Shown: positions 55,707 through 64,000 of the stretch, in pieces
How positions within the stretch are numbered: position 1 is the stretch's first letter
How the letters are laid out: each line of letters begins with the position of its first letter
Assembly: GCA_963764345.1 (NCBI GenBank)
Contig: CAVXSF010000002.1
Location: forward strand, 248,001 to 312,000
Source of the DNA: DASQZK01 sp963764345
GTDB taxonomy: Bacteria; Bacteroidota; Bacteroidia; Bacteroidales; GCA-2748055
Direction of reading: 5' to 3'
DNA: 64,000 bases
Notes under the pieces: generated by a model
Databases searched by the model: none
Told to the model about the DNA's origin: nothing
What the model saw: only the letters and a program-made list of their open reading frames with translations
Made by a program: the position numbers and the translations under genes

Positions 55707-57167
55707 TCAGGCTTCCGGAATGTGTTTTAAGGTTTCCAGGAGAAGTCGCCAGAATTTATCAGCTGAAAGAATTTCAATACTTTCATCGGGGCTGTGGGCT
55801 CCTTTAATAGTCGGGCCGAAAGAGACCATATCGAGTCCCGGATATTTATCCAGGAAGAGTCCGCATTCCAATCCGGCATGGATGGCCCTAACGACAGGTT
55901 TCTTCCCGAAGAGATCGGAATAGGCCTTTTCGGTGATCGTAAGTATTTTGGAATTTTGTTCGGGCTTCCATCCGGGATAACCCTGGGAATGTTCAACCTC
56001 AGCACCTGCCAGCAGAAAAAGTGCCTCAATCCGGCCGGCAATATCCTTTTTGGCTGTATCAACAGAACTGCGCTGACTCGTGGCAATCTGGATATTCCAT
56101 TGCTTGTCAAACTTTACAGAAGCCAGGTTTGAAGAGGTTTCTACAAGATTCTCAATCTCGCGGCTCCATTCGATAACACCATTCGGACATGCATACAGAC
56201 TGCCCATAAGTTTGTGCTGAGCTTTTTTATTTACGACGTAGGCCGGTATGTCAGCCTTGATCAGTTCCATGTCAAGACCCGGTTCAGTGATATGAAGTTC
56301 TTCTTTGATGGTTTTTCTGAATGTTTCAAACCATGATTTCATCTTTGTGTACTTGTCTTCCGATACCGTGATAATGGCAGCAGCTTCCCTGGGAATGGCA
56401 TTTCTCAGGTTCCCGCCGTCGAAATTTGCAAGCCGTATACCGTATTTCCGGGTGGCATTCCATAGAAAGCGGCTCATGATCATATTCGAATTTCCCCGGC
56501 CTTTTTGGATATCATCACCGGAATGGCCGCCCGTCAATCCCTTTACCAGAACCTCGCATGCAATATGACCGGAGGGGACTTTCTTTTCCTTGTACTGAAA
56601 ATTGATCACCGTATCCACACCGCCGGCACAACCGATAAACAGTTCACCTTCATCCTCGGAATCAAGATTCAGAAGAATTTTACTTGTAAAAAATCCGGGT
56701 TTTATCTCGTTTGCTCCGGTAAGACCTGTTTCTTCATCAACTGTAAACAGGCACTCGAGTGGTCCGTGTTCAATATGCTCTGAAGCCAGAACGGCTAATT
56801 GTGCAGCGATCCCAATCCCGTCATCGGCGCCGAGGGTAGTGCCCTCAGCCTTGACCCAGCCGTCATGAATGCCCGGCTTGATCGGATCGGTATTAAAATC
56901 ATGATTCACGTCGGAATTCTTTTCGCAAACCATGTCCATGTGCGACTGAAGTACCACAGACTGACGTTTTTCCAGTCCCTTTGTAGCCGGTTTACTGATC
57001 AGAAGGTTACCGGCATCATCGGTTTTATATTCCAGTGAATGCTCTTTGGCGAAATGAATCAGAAAAGATCTGATCTTGTCTTCTTTTTTTGAAGGCCGGG
57101 GAACTTTCAGGATGTCTTCAAAATAAGACCATAGTTCTACCGGCTTTAGTGCACTTAATGCGTCCAT
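55707..57167 (-). CDS. pepD: Aminoacyl-histidine dipeptidase (peptidase D, M20 family)
   Basis: 486 aa. Zinc ligands and catalytic residues are recognisable: SHMDMVCE, the bridging D in EGTTLGADDGIG, TVDEETGLTG with the general-base Glu, LNLDSEDEGE, and a C-terminal His in GAHSPDE. It cleaves Xaa-His and other dipeptides in the cytoplasm. Length and motif order are typical. Confidence 0.94.
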   Translation of the reverse strand: MDALSALKPVELWSYFEDILKVPRPSKKEDKIRSFLIHFAKEHSLEYKTDDAGNLLISKPATKGLEKRQSVVLQSHMDMVCEKNSDVNHDFNTDPIKPGIHDGWVKAEGTTLGADDGIGIAAQLAVLASEHIEHGPLECLFTVDEETGLTGANEIKPGFFTSKILLNLDSEDEGELFIGCAGGVDTVINFQYKEKKVPSGHIACEVLVKGLTGGHSGDDIQKGRGNSNMIMSRFLWNATRKYGIRLANFDGGNLRNAIPREAAAIITVSEDKYTKMKSWFETFRKTIKEELHITEPGLDMELIKADIPAYVVNKKAQHKLMGSLYACPNGVIEWSREIENLVETSSNLASVKFDKQWNIQIATSQRSSVDTAKKDIAGRIEALFLLAGAEVEHSQGYPGWKPEQNSKILTITEKAYSDLFGKKPVVRAIHAGLECGLFLDKYPGLDMVSFGPTIKGAHSPDESIEILSADKFWRLLLETLKHIPEA

Positions 57168-57506
57168 CAGGTTGATATTTTACAGGTGAATCACAAATTA
57201 ACATGTTTAAAACAGGATAAACAACTAATCCCCGGCGAAGTTCTTCAAATTCGGGGAATGAATTTGTGATAGCCAGTATAGGCTGAAGTTTTCGGAGTCA
57301 TTTTGTTTTTAAACATATCCTTTAAGTGTCTTTCAAAGAATTCAGCCCCTTATATTTGACGGGACCTTTTCTGACACGGCAGGCCTTTCCGGATCATCCG
57401 GCCTGGAAGCGGGCATCCTGGTTCACGGGGTAAACATCCAACGGATCAGGGATGTATTATAAGCACTGGTTCATTAATATCTGATACAAATACATTCCAA
57501 AGAAAG
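57168..57506. other. Intergenic region with a small hairpin
   Basis: 339 bp without a gene. TATATTTG at 57351-57358 matches the -7 box but lies ~150 bp from the next start. AGGCC ... CCGGATCATCCGG ... CCT around 57381-57405 is an inverted repeat that could be an operator or a leader hairpin for the downstream dehydrogenase. Confidence 0.4.
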
Positions 57507-58706
57507 ATGAGTATAAAGCCAACTATTGTTACCATGCCCGGGGACGGAATAGGCCGGGTTGTTCTTGAAGAAGCCCTTCGGGTACTGGATGCATCCGGAT
57601 TTGAAGCCGGTTACATCGAAGCCGGTATAGGCTGGGATTTCTGGTGTCGTGAGGGGAATCCTTTACCCGACCAGACCATCCGTCTGCTGGAGAAGCATAA
57701 GATTGGTCTTTTCGGGGCCATCACTTCAAAACCAAAGGATGCTGCGGCAGAAGAGCTGGCACCTGAGCTGCGTTCTAAAGGCTTTGTCTATTCCAGTCCC
57801 ATCGTGGCTCTTCGACAGCATTTCAACCTCGATATCTGCATCCGGCCGTGTCGTACTTACAAAGGGAATCCATTGAATTTTATCAGGAAGGGCAGGCATA
57901 ACACCATCGAGGAGCCGGAAATTGATGTGGTGATTTTCAGGCAGAATACGGAAGGGCTCTACAGTGGTGTAGAATGGACCGATCCGCCTGCACAGGTGTA
58001 CGATGCTCTCATGACCCATCCCAAATTCCGCAAAAACTATGGCCGTGTCCCGAAAGAAGAACTGTCCGTTTCAACCCGGATCTTTACGCGCAAAGCCACG
58101 GATCGTATCCTCAGGGCCGCGTTCACTCATGCCCGGGACAACGGGTACCACTCGGTTACGGTCTGTGAAAAACCTAACGTGATAAGGGAAACATCAGGGA
58201 TGATGTATAAGATGGCTATGGAAATGCAGCGTAATGAATTCCCGGAGGTTGAACTCTGGAATACCAATATTGATGCCCAGATGATGTGGCTCACAAAAAA
58301 CCCTGAAGATTACGGTGTGATCGTTGCAGGTAATATGTTCGGGGATATTGTGTCGGATGGCTTTGCCGGACTTACCGGAGGTCTTGGGTTTGCCTGCAGT
58401 GCCAACCTGGGTGAGAACATAGCCGTTTTCGAACCTACACATGGCTCCGCACCAAAGTATGCCGGCTTTCCGGTATCAATCGTAAATCCTGTGGCTATGA
58501 TCGCTTCTGCATGCATGATGCTCGACCATATCGGTGAAACACAACGGGCAGGACGTATCCGTGACGCCTTAGCCCTTGTAGTCAGCGAAGGTAAAGTCAG
58601 GACCTATGATATGCTGAAAATGCCTGGTAAACCTGATGTTATTGAGAAAGGGGCAGCCTCAACCCGGCAGATGGCCGATGCGGTAATCTCAAAATTAGGG
58701 AACTGA
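57507..58706 (+). CDS. Isocitrate/isopropylmalate-type dehydrogenase
   Basis: 399 aa beta-decarboxylating dehydrogenase. Motifs: PGDGIGRVV, RPCRTYKGNP, RQNTEGLYSGVEW, the catalytic YxK region around VCEKPNVIRETSGMM, GNMFGDIVSDGFAGLTGGLG and EPTHGSAPKYAG. It most resembles NAD(P)-isocitrate dehydrogenases of the IMDH-like branch; isopropylmalate dehydrogenase activity cannot be ruled out. With citrate lyase nearby, a role in citrate/isocitrate metabolism is attractive. Confidence 0.85.
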   Translation: MSIKPTIVTMPGDGIGRVVLEEALRVLDASGFEAGYIEAGIGWDFWCREGNPLPDQTIRLLEKHKIGLFGAITSKPKDAAAEELAPELRSKGFVYSSPIVALRQHFNLDICIRPCRTYKGNPLNFIRKGRHNTIEEPEIDVVIFRQNTEGLYSGVEWTDPPAQVYDALMTHPKFRKNYGRVPKEELSVSTRIFTRKATDRILRAAFTHARDNGYHSVTVCEKPNVIRETSGMMYKMAMEMQRNEFPEVELWNTNIDAQMMWLTKNPEDYGVIVAGNMFGDIVSDGFAGLTGGLGFACSANLGENIAVFEPTHGSAPKYAGFPVSIVNPVAMIASACMMLDHIGETQRAGRIRDALALVVSEGKVRTYDMLKMPGKPDVIEKGAASTRQMADAVISKLGN

Positions 58707-58757
58707 AAAAGTCCCCTGGAATTGACCTGATGTACAAAATGTCAAAAATCTCAAGAA

Positions 58758-59303
58758 ATGACTGACAAAGTTTATCAACTATGGCCTGAGTTGGATTGGA
58801 TTCTGGACGGTGACTTGCGGGAAAAAGTTGCCCGGACCTGGGAACTGGCCCTTGAAAAAAGTGCCCTCTCAGCCGCTGATCTTCATAAAATACCTTTCAC
58901 ACTTTTGGTACCCGGTGTAAAGGTGAGCTTTATGGCGCATAAAAGGTCGGTGGTGCATATCGCCAGGCAGGCAGGGGAGACGATCACCGCCTTTTACGGA
59001 AGCGATCTGCCGGTGAACCAGGATGTACTGATCGCCGGTGCAATCCTGGCCGATGTAGGCAAGCTGCTCGAATACGACATGGCCGATGGCCGGGCGGTAC
59101 AGGGTCGTTACGGCAAATACCTGAGACATCCATTTTCCGGTGTCTCCCTGGCCGAGCAGTGCGGTGTTCCGCCCGAAGTTTGCCATATCATTGCTGCACA
59201 TGCGGGCGAAGGTGACCAGGTTAAAAGATCTGTCGAAGCAACGATCGTGCATCATGCCGACTTTATGACCTATAATGCTTTTCGCGAACGCCTGGAGGGA
59301 TAA
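58758..59303 (+). CDS. HD-domain protein with altered HD motif
   Basis: 181 aa. The HD fold is recognisable (MAHKRSVVHIARQAG, AGAILADVGKLLEYD, RHPFSGVSLAEQ, IIAAHAGEGD, ATIVHHADF), but the eponymous His-Asp pair reads Ala-Asp (LADVGK). The late His residues that bind metal in some HD hydrolases are kept. It may have lost activity or use a different metal set. Placed 51 bp after the dehydrogenase gene. Confidence 0.75.
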   Translation: MTDKVYQLWPELDWILDGDLREKVARTWELALEKSALSAADLHKIPFTLLVPGVKVSFMAHKRSVVHIARQAGETITAFYGSDLPVNQDVLIAGAILADVGKLLEYDMADGRAVQGRYGKYLRHPFSGVSLAEQCGVPPEVCHIIAAHAGEGDQVKRSVEATIVHHADFMTYNAFRERLEG

Positions 59304-59379
59304 CTGATTTTTTCCCGGAATTAGGTAATCCACATAAAAACTATTAATTTGGACGAACTAAAGTGGGAAAACCCCGGCT

Positions 59380-61158
59380 ATGCTGAGCTTTGACTTGATT
59401 CTGGTATTCGTCGTAATTGCGTTCATCGTTGTATCCCTTTACTGGGGCATACTTGGGCCTTCTTTTACTTTCGTGATCGGTATCAGTTTTCTGGGATTTG
59501 TCGGCATACTTACCCCTAATGAAATATTGAGTGGGTTTGCCAATGAGCAGATCGCCGTGGTGATCATGTTATTGCTTATTGGCGATATCATCAGGCAGAC
59601 AGCTGTGATTGAAGTGATTTTCGACCGGATCTTCCGGTCGGCAAAAAGCTACCGTGGCTTCCTCAGCCGGATGCTTATCATCATCAGCACGTTTTCCGCC
59701 TTCCTGAACAATACACCCCTGGTAGCCGTCATGATGCCTTATGTGAACAGTTGGTGTAAAAGGAACAAAATTGCCCCGTCAAAATTCCTGATGCCATTGT
59801 CTTTCGCTGCTATTCTGGGCGGATGCGCAACACTTATCGGGACATCCACCAACCTGATCGTCAACGGCCTGGTTGAAAGTCAGACCATCATCCCGGGACT
59901 TAAACCCCTTAAAATCTTTGATTTTACAGCCGTCGGACTGCCCATGATGATCGTTGGTTTCTTCTATCTGTTGTTTTTCGGGGACAGGCTTCTTCCTGAA
60001 ACTGATAAATCCGATGAGGAATCTACGGGCCAGAGCCGTGAATATATCGTGGAAAGCAAAGTCCGTTCCGGATCTCATCTGGTTGGCAAAACCATTGAAG
60101 AAGCCGGGTTCTTCGGTGACCGCTCTTATACACTCCTTGAGATTGTGAGGGAGGATATTAAATTTGTATCCTTTAGTGAGAAATTTGTCCTGCAGAATGG
60201 CGATCTTCTTGTATTTACGGGTGATACAGCTACCATTGCCGGATTAATCGAAGGGAAATCGGGCCTGCAGTTGCCAGAAGTAGGGATGATGCAAAGAAGG
60301 CGGAAAACGGAGATCGTCGAAATTGTGATCAGCCAGAATTCGTCATTGATCGGCAAATCAGTTAAAACCATTAACTTCAGGAGTAAATATGATGCAGCCA
60401 TCATAGCCGTTCACCGCAACGGGGTGAGGATACAGGAAAAGCTCAGTGATATTATGCTCAGAGCAGGGGACGTTCTACTCCTTTTTACAGGTGAAAATTT
60501 CCTCGTGAGAACGGAAAATACCATGGATTTTTATTTTATTTCAAAAGTGCGGGGATTTGTGAAACTGGAATGGTATAAAACGGCTGTACTTCTTGGAGGA
60601 CTGATGCTGTCCATCCTCTTGTCGGCTTTTGGCGTCATACGTCTGTTTATGGGACTAATTATCGTCATCATTGCATCCCTGGCGTTGAAGATCACCAACC
60701 CAAAAGACCTTTCAAAAAGTATCGACTACAACCTGGCTATCATTATCGTGCTTTCACTGGCCCTGGGTACAGCTATGGCGAAATCCGGAGCAGCCGACCT
60801 GCTGGCGGATTCCATTATCAACATCTTCATGCCGTTGGGAAAGATCGGTATTCTTTTCGGAATTTTCCTGATTACAGCCATTCTCGCAGCCTTTATCACC
60901 AGCAAGGCTTCTGCAGCCATTATTTTCCCGATTTCTCTCACCATGGCCGCCAATCTGGACCTGAACCCGATACCCTTTGTACTGGTTGTGGCCTTTGCTT
61001 CTGCGGCCAATTTTATGACGCCGATAGGCTTCCAGACCAACCTTATGGTTTATGGCCCCGGCAACTATACTTTTAAAGATTTTATGAAAGTAGGAGGGCC
61101 GCTGACATTGATCTATATGATCGTGGCAGTACCGATTCTTTCACTGATTTACTTTTGA
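59380..61158 (+). CDS. SLC13/DASS-type transporter with two TrkA-C domains
   Basis: 592 aa. Two transport halves of five to six helices flank two cytosolic RCK/TrkA-C domains (about 208-290 and 300-385; GSHLVGKTIEEAGF, NSSLIGKSVKTINF). Signature NNTPLVAVMMP and GTSTNLIVNG in the first half and TPIGFQTNLMVYGPG in the second correspond to the SNT-type sodium/substrate sites. Likely a sodium-coupled carboxylate or sulfate importer. The nearness of citrate lyase hints at a di- or tricarboxylate. Confidence 0.88.
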   Translation: MLSFDLILVFVVIAFIVVSLYWGILGPSFTFVIGISFLGFVGILTPNEILSGFANEQIAVVIMLLLIGDIIRQTAVIEVIFDRIFRSAKSYRGFLSRMLIIISTFSAFLNNTPLVAVMMPYVNSWCKRNKIAPSKFLMPLSFAAILGGCATLIGTSTNLIVNGLVESQTIIPGLKPLKIFDFTAVGLPMMIVGFFYLLFFGDRLLPETDKSDEESTGQSREYIVESKVRSGSHLVGKTIEEAGFFGDRSYTLLEIVREDIKFVSFSEKFVLQNGDLLVFTGDTATIAGLIEGKSGLQLPEVGMMQRRRKTEIVEIVISQNSSLIGKSVKTINFRSKYDAAIIAVHRNGVRIQEKLSDIMLRAGDVLLLFTGENFLVRTENTMDFYFISKVRGFVKLEWYKTAVLLGGLMLSILLSAFGVIRLFMGLIIVIIASLALKITNPKDLSKSIDYNLAIIIVLSLALGTAMAKSGAADLLADSIINIFMPLGKIGILFGIFLITAILAAFITSKASAAIIFPISLTMAANLDLNPIPFVLVVAFASAANFMTPIGFQTNLMVYGPGNYTFKDFMKVGGPLTLIYMIVAVPILSLIYF

Positions 61159-62166
61159 AACATCTTCGGCAAAGATTTTCACAAACCGCTCGCCTTCCGA
61201 ATTGGCATATGCCCTGAACATGCCCGTGGTGTTGAATTCAGCTGCATAATTGCCGGTCCGGTCCAGACAGATGACTCCTCCATCACCGCCTGCAGGCTTC
61301 AGCTTTTTCTGGATCACCCGATTGGCAGCCTCCCCGACTGAAAGATGCAGGTATTCCATCATGCTCGAAATGTCGTGCGCCACGCAATATCGGATGAAAA
61401 ATTCCCCATGCCCGGTGGCTGAGATGCCACAGGTGTTGTTGTTTGCATAGGTCCCGGCTCCTATGATGGGAGAGTCTCCAATACGTCCATATCGCTTGTT
61501 GGTCATTCCTCCCGTAGAAGTTCCGGCAGACAAATTCCCGCTCCTGTCCAGGGCAACACATCCGACAGTCCCGTATTTGCCGGGCTTGGCAGTATCCTCT
61601 CTGGCCTTTTCTTCCTCCAGGCTTTGCTCCAGCCTTTTAAAGCTTCTTTCTGTATAAAAATAATACGGGTTGACGATCTCGAGACCCTGCTCTGCTGCAA
61701 AAGCAGAAGCACCTTCACCCGAAAGAAATACATGTTCCGATTTTTCCATGACTTTCCTTGCAGCCCTGATGGGATTCTTAATATCCATCACTCCCGCCAC
61801 AGCTCCGGCATTCAGATTGCTGCCATCCATGATCGCGGCATCCATTTCATTGGTTGAATCGTGGGTGAATACCGAACCTTTCCCAGCATTAAATAATGGG
61901 GAATCCTCCAGGAGTACAATGACTGCCTCAACAGCATCCGTCGAAGATCCTCCTTTGGAAAGGATTTGCAGGCCCTTGTCAAGGGCTTCATTCAGTTTTG
62001 CCTTGTAGACGGCCTGATCTGCCTCGGGGAGAGATTCGGGCGTCAGGCTGTTTCCTGCACCACCATGAATGATCAATGCATAACTGATGCCTGGATTTTT
62101 TTCGTTTTGACAGGAATATAAAGCGAAGAATCCCGTCAGGATCAGAAAAAGGGTAGCGCGTTTCAT
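61141..62166 (-). CDS. Isoaspartyl peptidase/L-asparaginase, lipoprotein
   Basis: 341 aa Ntn-hydrolase of the plant-type asparaginase family. Lipobox FFALYSC (Cys19). LIIHGGAGN opens the alpha part, which ends at autocleavage site GKYGT with nucleophile T200 (KYGTVGCVALD). The beta part has TSTGGMTNKRYGRIGDSPIIGAGTYA and ATGHGE. It removes beta-aspartyl residues or asparagine in the periplasm. Its 3' end overlaps the convergent transporter gene by 18 bp. Confidence 0.93.
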   Translation of the reverse strand: MKRATLFLILTGFFALYSCQNEKNPGISYALIIHGGAGNSLTPESLPEADQAVYKAKLNEALDKGLQILSKGGSSTDAVEAVIVLLEDSPLFNAGKGSVFTHDSTNEMDAAIMDGSNLNAGAVAGVMDIKNPIRAARKVMEKSEHVFLSGEGASAFAAEQGLEIVNPYYFYTERSFKRLEQSLEEEKAREDTAKPGKYGTVGCVALDRSGNLSAGTSTGGMTNKRYGRIGDSPIIGAGTYANNNTCGISATGHGEFFIRYCVAHDISSMMEYLHLSVGEAANRVIQKKLKPAGGDGGVICLDRTGNYAAEFNTTGMFRAYANSEGERFVKIFAEDVSKVNQ

Positions 62167-62383
62167 CAGATGACAGTTTAGTGATTTACCACCTAAAGGT
62201 AACGAAAGCTACCCATATAATAAACAGATCCCGGAAGAAGAGTACCCCGTTGCTGCTTTTGAAGAGCAGAAAGCCACACCGGATATTATCATTCCCCGGA
62301 CTCTGTATCTGATTAACCCACCCTGCAGGTAAGGGACCCTTTAAAGCTGAGTCGCTGAGCCGGGAAAGCACAGCCGGATTTCC

Positions 62384-63442
62384 TCATTCAACATTGATTT
62401 TCAAGCTGCCCTCCGTAACTTTAATGTCAACCTTCGCCTTAGGATTTGAGCCGTAAGTTCCCGAGATAAATTTGTCTGCGTTTTCAATCCTTTTACTCAG
62501 ATTCTCTACTCCATTTACGGCAATCTCACCACGCATGGCAGAGGCGTTTATACTAAAACTGGATTCCGCATTGATACCCAGTTTGTAACTGCCACGGGTG
62601 TTATCGATTTTTATGGTTTGAAAATCCTTCCCGATTTCGTCGACTTTGACTACTGAATAGGCACTGGTGATCTCAAATTTATCCAGGATCTCATCCGCTG
62701 ATAAATTGCTGTATTTGAGATCACCGACATAATTCTTAAGTTCACCTACCCGGTACGTATCATATTTGGATTCAACTACCAGTGAACTGCATTCATCCAC
62801 ATTCAGTCCCGAATACTGGCTTATCACAACCAGCGCAGTAGCTTCACTGATACTCAGCTTTGAATTGATGAGGTTGAGTTTCAGCCAGGCTGTTTCACCT
62901 ATTGAACCTGTGGAATGGTCGAGGGTGAGAGCATTCAGCGTACCGGCCTTACCTCTGGATAATATCTGGGCTTTCATTGTCCCGAATGCAACACTGATAT
63001 TGGCAAGGCCTGAAATCTCTTCGATATAGACCGACCCGTAACGGTTCTTAAGATTCAGGTCAACGGATGCTGGGACATGAATCGTGAAATCAATGCCAAG
63101 CTGTGTTTTATCCATTGACGGAAGTTTATCGGGAAATACGGAAACGACCGTGATCTCATTGCCTGCTTCCTTGATTTTTACATCCAGCTTATTGGCCAGA
63201 TCACCGGCCAGCTTGGGGTTGTCACTTTTTACCCAGATGGATGCGTCGATTTTTATCGTATTATCATCGGTATTCAGGATATTTACGTTTCCAAACTTGC
63301 TGTCAATGGTAAGAGTGGTCCCCGGATTAAATTTAAAGTCCCTGGATATGGTTCTTTCTTCTTTTTGTGCTTGAAGTGCTTCGGCGATGAACAATAATAA
63401 ACCAGTGAAAAGCAATGTCCGGCAGTAGTCTGATGTTTTCAT
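62384..63442 (-). CDS. Secreted DUF4097-like beta-repeat protein
   Basis: 352 aa. Signal peptide ends near ALQAQ. Repeated short beta motifs (IDSKFGNVNILNTDDNTIKI, KNRYGSVYIEEISG, ESKYDTYRVGEL, DNTRGSYKL) suggest a beta-helix, as in DUF4097 putative adhesin/auto-transporter-passenger-like proteins. These are often encoded next to ECF sigma/anti-sigma operons, which fits the membrane protein encoded upstream. Function unknown. Confidence 0.75.
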   Translation of the reverse strand: MKTSDYCRTLLFTGLLLFIAEALQAQKEERTISRDFKFNPGTTLTIDSKFGNVNILNTDDNTIKIDASIWVKSDNPKLAGDLANKLDVKIKEAGNEITVVSVFPDKLPSMDKTQLGIDFTIHVPASVDLNLKNRYGSVYIEEISGLANISVAFGTMKAQILSRGKAGTLNALTLDHSTGSIGETAWLKLNLINSKLSISEATALVVISQYSGLNVDECSSLVVESKYDTYRVGELKNYVGDLKYSNLSADEILDKFEITSAYSVVKVDEIGKDFQTIKIDNTRGSYKLGINAESSFSINASAMRGEIAVNGVENLSKRIENADKFISGTYGSNPKAKVDIKVTEGSLKINVE

Positions 63443-63543
63443 TTTAGTAGGATATTTCTGTTTTATCGGCTCGGTTTTTTTCAGGGGCTCACCCTTGATG
63501 CAATTTGATAAGCTTTATTTTATATGATCTGGTTGGTTTCGGG

Positions 63544-64000
63544 TCATAGATTTTTAGTGGGTTTTGTACTCCCGTATTCAAGTTGATTCACGACATATTC
63601 AAGGAATTCTGCCCTTGAACGGTGATATTCGATCAGCGCATTGATGACCCGTTTATCCCCCGGATACCTTTTCAGATCACGGATAATTTTATCATAATCT
63701 TTATCGGTATGATTTACATCATTCAGAACCCTGGTCTTTGTGATGTTGTCATGCAGCGGAATCTCCCTGATCTCGCTGATTCTCTCATCACTGAGCATAT
63801 TATAGTAATAAAGCGTTTCCCTGACATCTGCCGGGAGTTCGGAAAGTACCGATTTATTACTTTTCCCCGAAAAGTAAATATACATCCCGGAGGCTATAAT
63901 AACACCTGCCAGGAACGCTGCAGCCATCCTGAGAAAGCCGGTATGAAAACCAGAGGGTGCGGCGCCAAGTTTTCTCCTGAACCTTTTATAATGGCCGTGG
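63544..64000 (-). CDS. C-terminal part of a single-pass membrane protein, leaving the right edge
   Basis: The frame is open from the stop at 63544 to the window edge without a stop, so the ATG at 63927 is probably internal. Before it the frame reads HGHYKRFRRKLGAAPSGFHTGFLR. A single membrane helix follows (MAAAFLAGVIIASGMYIYF), then a ~105-residue charged periplasmic part. The layout suits an anti-sigma factor-like regulator of a downstream DUF4097 gene, but no zinc-binding motif is visible in this part. Confidence 0.6.
   Translation of the reverse strand, partial: HGHYKRFRRKLGAAPSGFHTGFLRMAAAFLAGVIIASGMYIYFSGKSNKSVLSELPADVRETLYYYNMLSDERISEIREIPLHDNITKTRVLNDVNHTDKDYDKIIRDLKRYPGDKRVINALIEYHRSRAEFLEYVVNQLEYGSTKPTKNL

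Overview
The window looks like a chromosomal segment of an anaerobic member of the Bacteroidota, probably Bacteroidales or Marinilabiliales. The evidence is: several proteins with type IX secretion (T9SS) C-terminal sorting domains; -33/-7 promoters of the TTG-N19/20-TAnnTTTG kind; few Shine-Dalgarno sequences; many Gfo/Idh/MocA oxidoreductases with Tat signals; an IS4 transposase of the Bacteroidota type; and rubredoxin, methylmalonyl-CoA epimerase and citrate lyase genes. No rRNA, tRNA or CRISPR array was seen.

Layout. 1-836: start of a gene leaving the left edge, plus short repeats. 837-11701: an AT-rich block of secreted proteins. It opens with a broken S74-type T9SS protein. Then comes a tandem operon alternating ~295-aa CTD proteins with ~900-aa Asp-box beta-propeller proteins. 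The third CTD gene is split by a complete IS4-family element (9-bp target duplication), and the array ends in a chimeric scar. 12288-14489: galK-galT. 14784-17598: frameshifted S9 peptidase. 17632-22591: PAP2 phosphatase (frameshifted), GT39, GT2, glucuronokinase-like kinase and GalU, which together could make and use a lipid-linked sugar. 22615-28449: three Gfo/Idh/MocA oxidoreductases, a DUF6807 lipoprotein (frameshifted) and ApbE. 28637-31717: small membrane protein, alkaline phosphatase, beta-propeller lipoprotein, QueE (frameshifted). 31731-33790: octamer array and an 11-unit ~180-bp tandem array. 33855-40872: PorE-like OmpA protein, bleomycin-hydrolase-type peptidase, DUF6485 protein, GH15 and glucose dehydrogenase. 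41000-43300: a small accessory island (Rhs tip, ParE-type toxin-antitoxin pair, integrase remnant). 43486-44125: heptad and octamer arrays. 44133-50625: a heavily frameshifted tricorn protease, then an intact GH3/beta-lactamase fusion. 50768-64000: DUF486 protein, methylmalonyl-CoA epimerase, a candidate structured RNA, CitD-CitE fusion and CitF, rubredoxin, PepD, isocitrate/isopropylmalate-type dehydrogenase, HD-domain protein, SLC13 transporter, lipoprotein asparaginase, DUF4097-like protein, and a membrane protein leaving the right edge.

Two themes stand out. First, intergenic DNA is repeatedly filled with arrays of period 7 (some period 8), mostly pyrimidine-rich on the + strand; even the ~180-bp satellite is built from heptads. 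Second, at least five otherwise well-conserved genes are broken by one-base frameshifts, which is either consensus error in the assembly or recent gene decay. All protein assignments come from reading motifs by eye; no database search was run.
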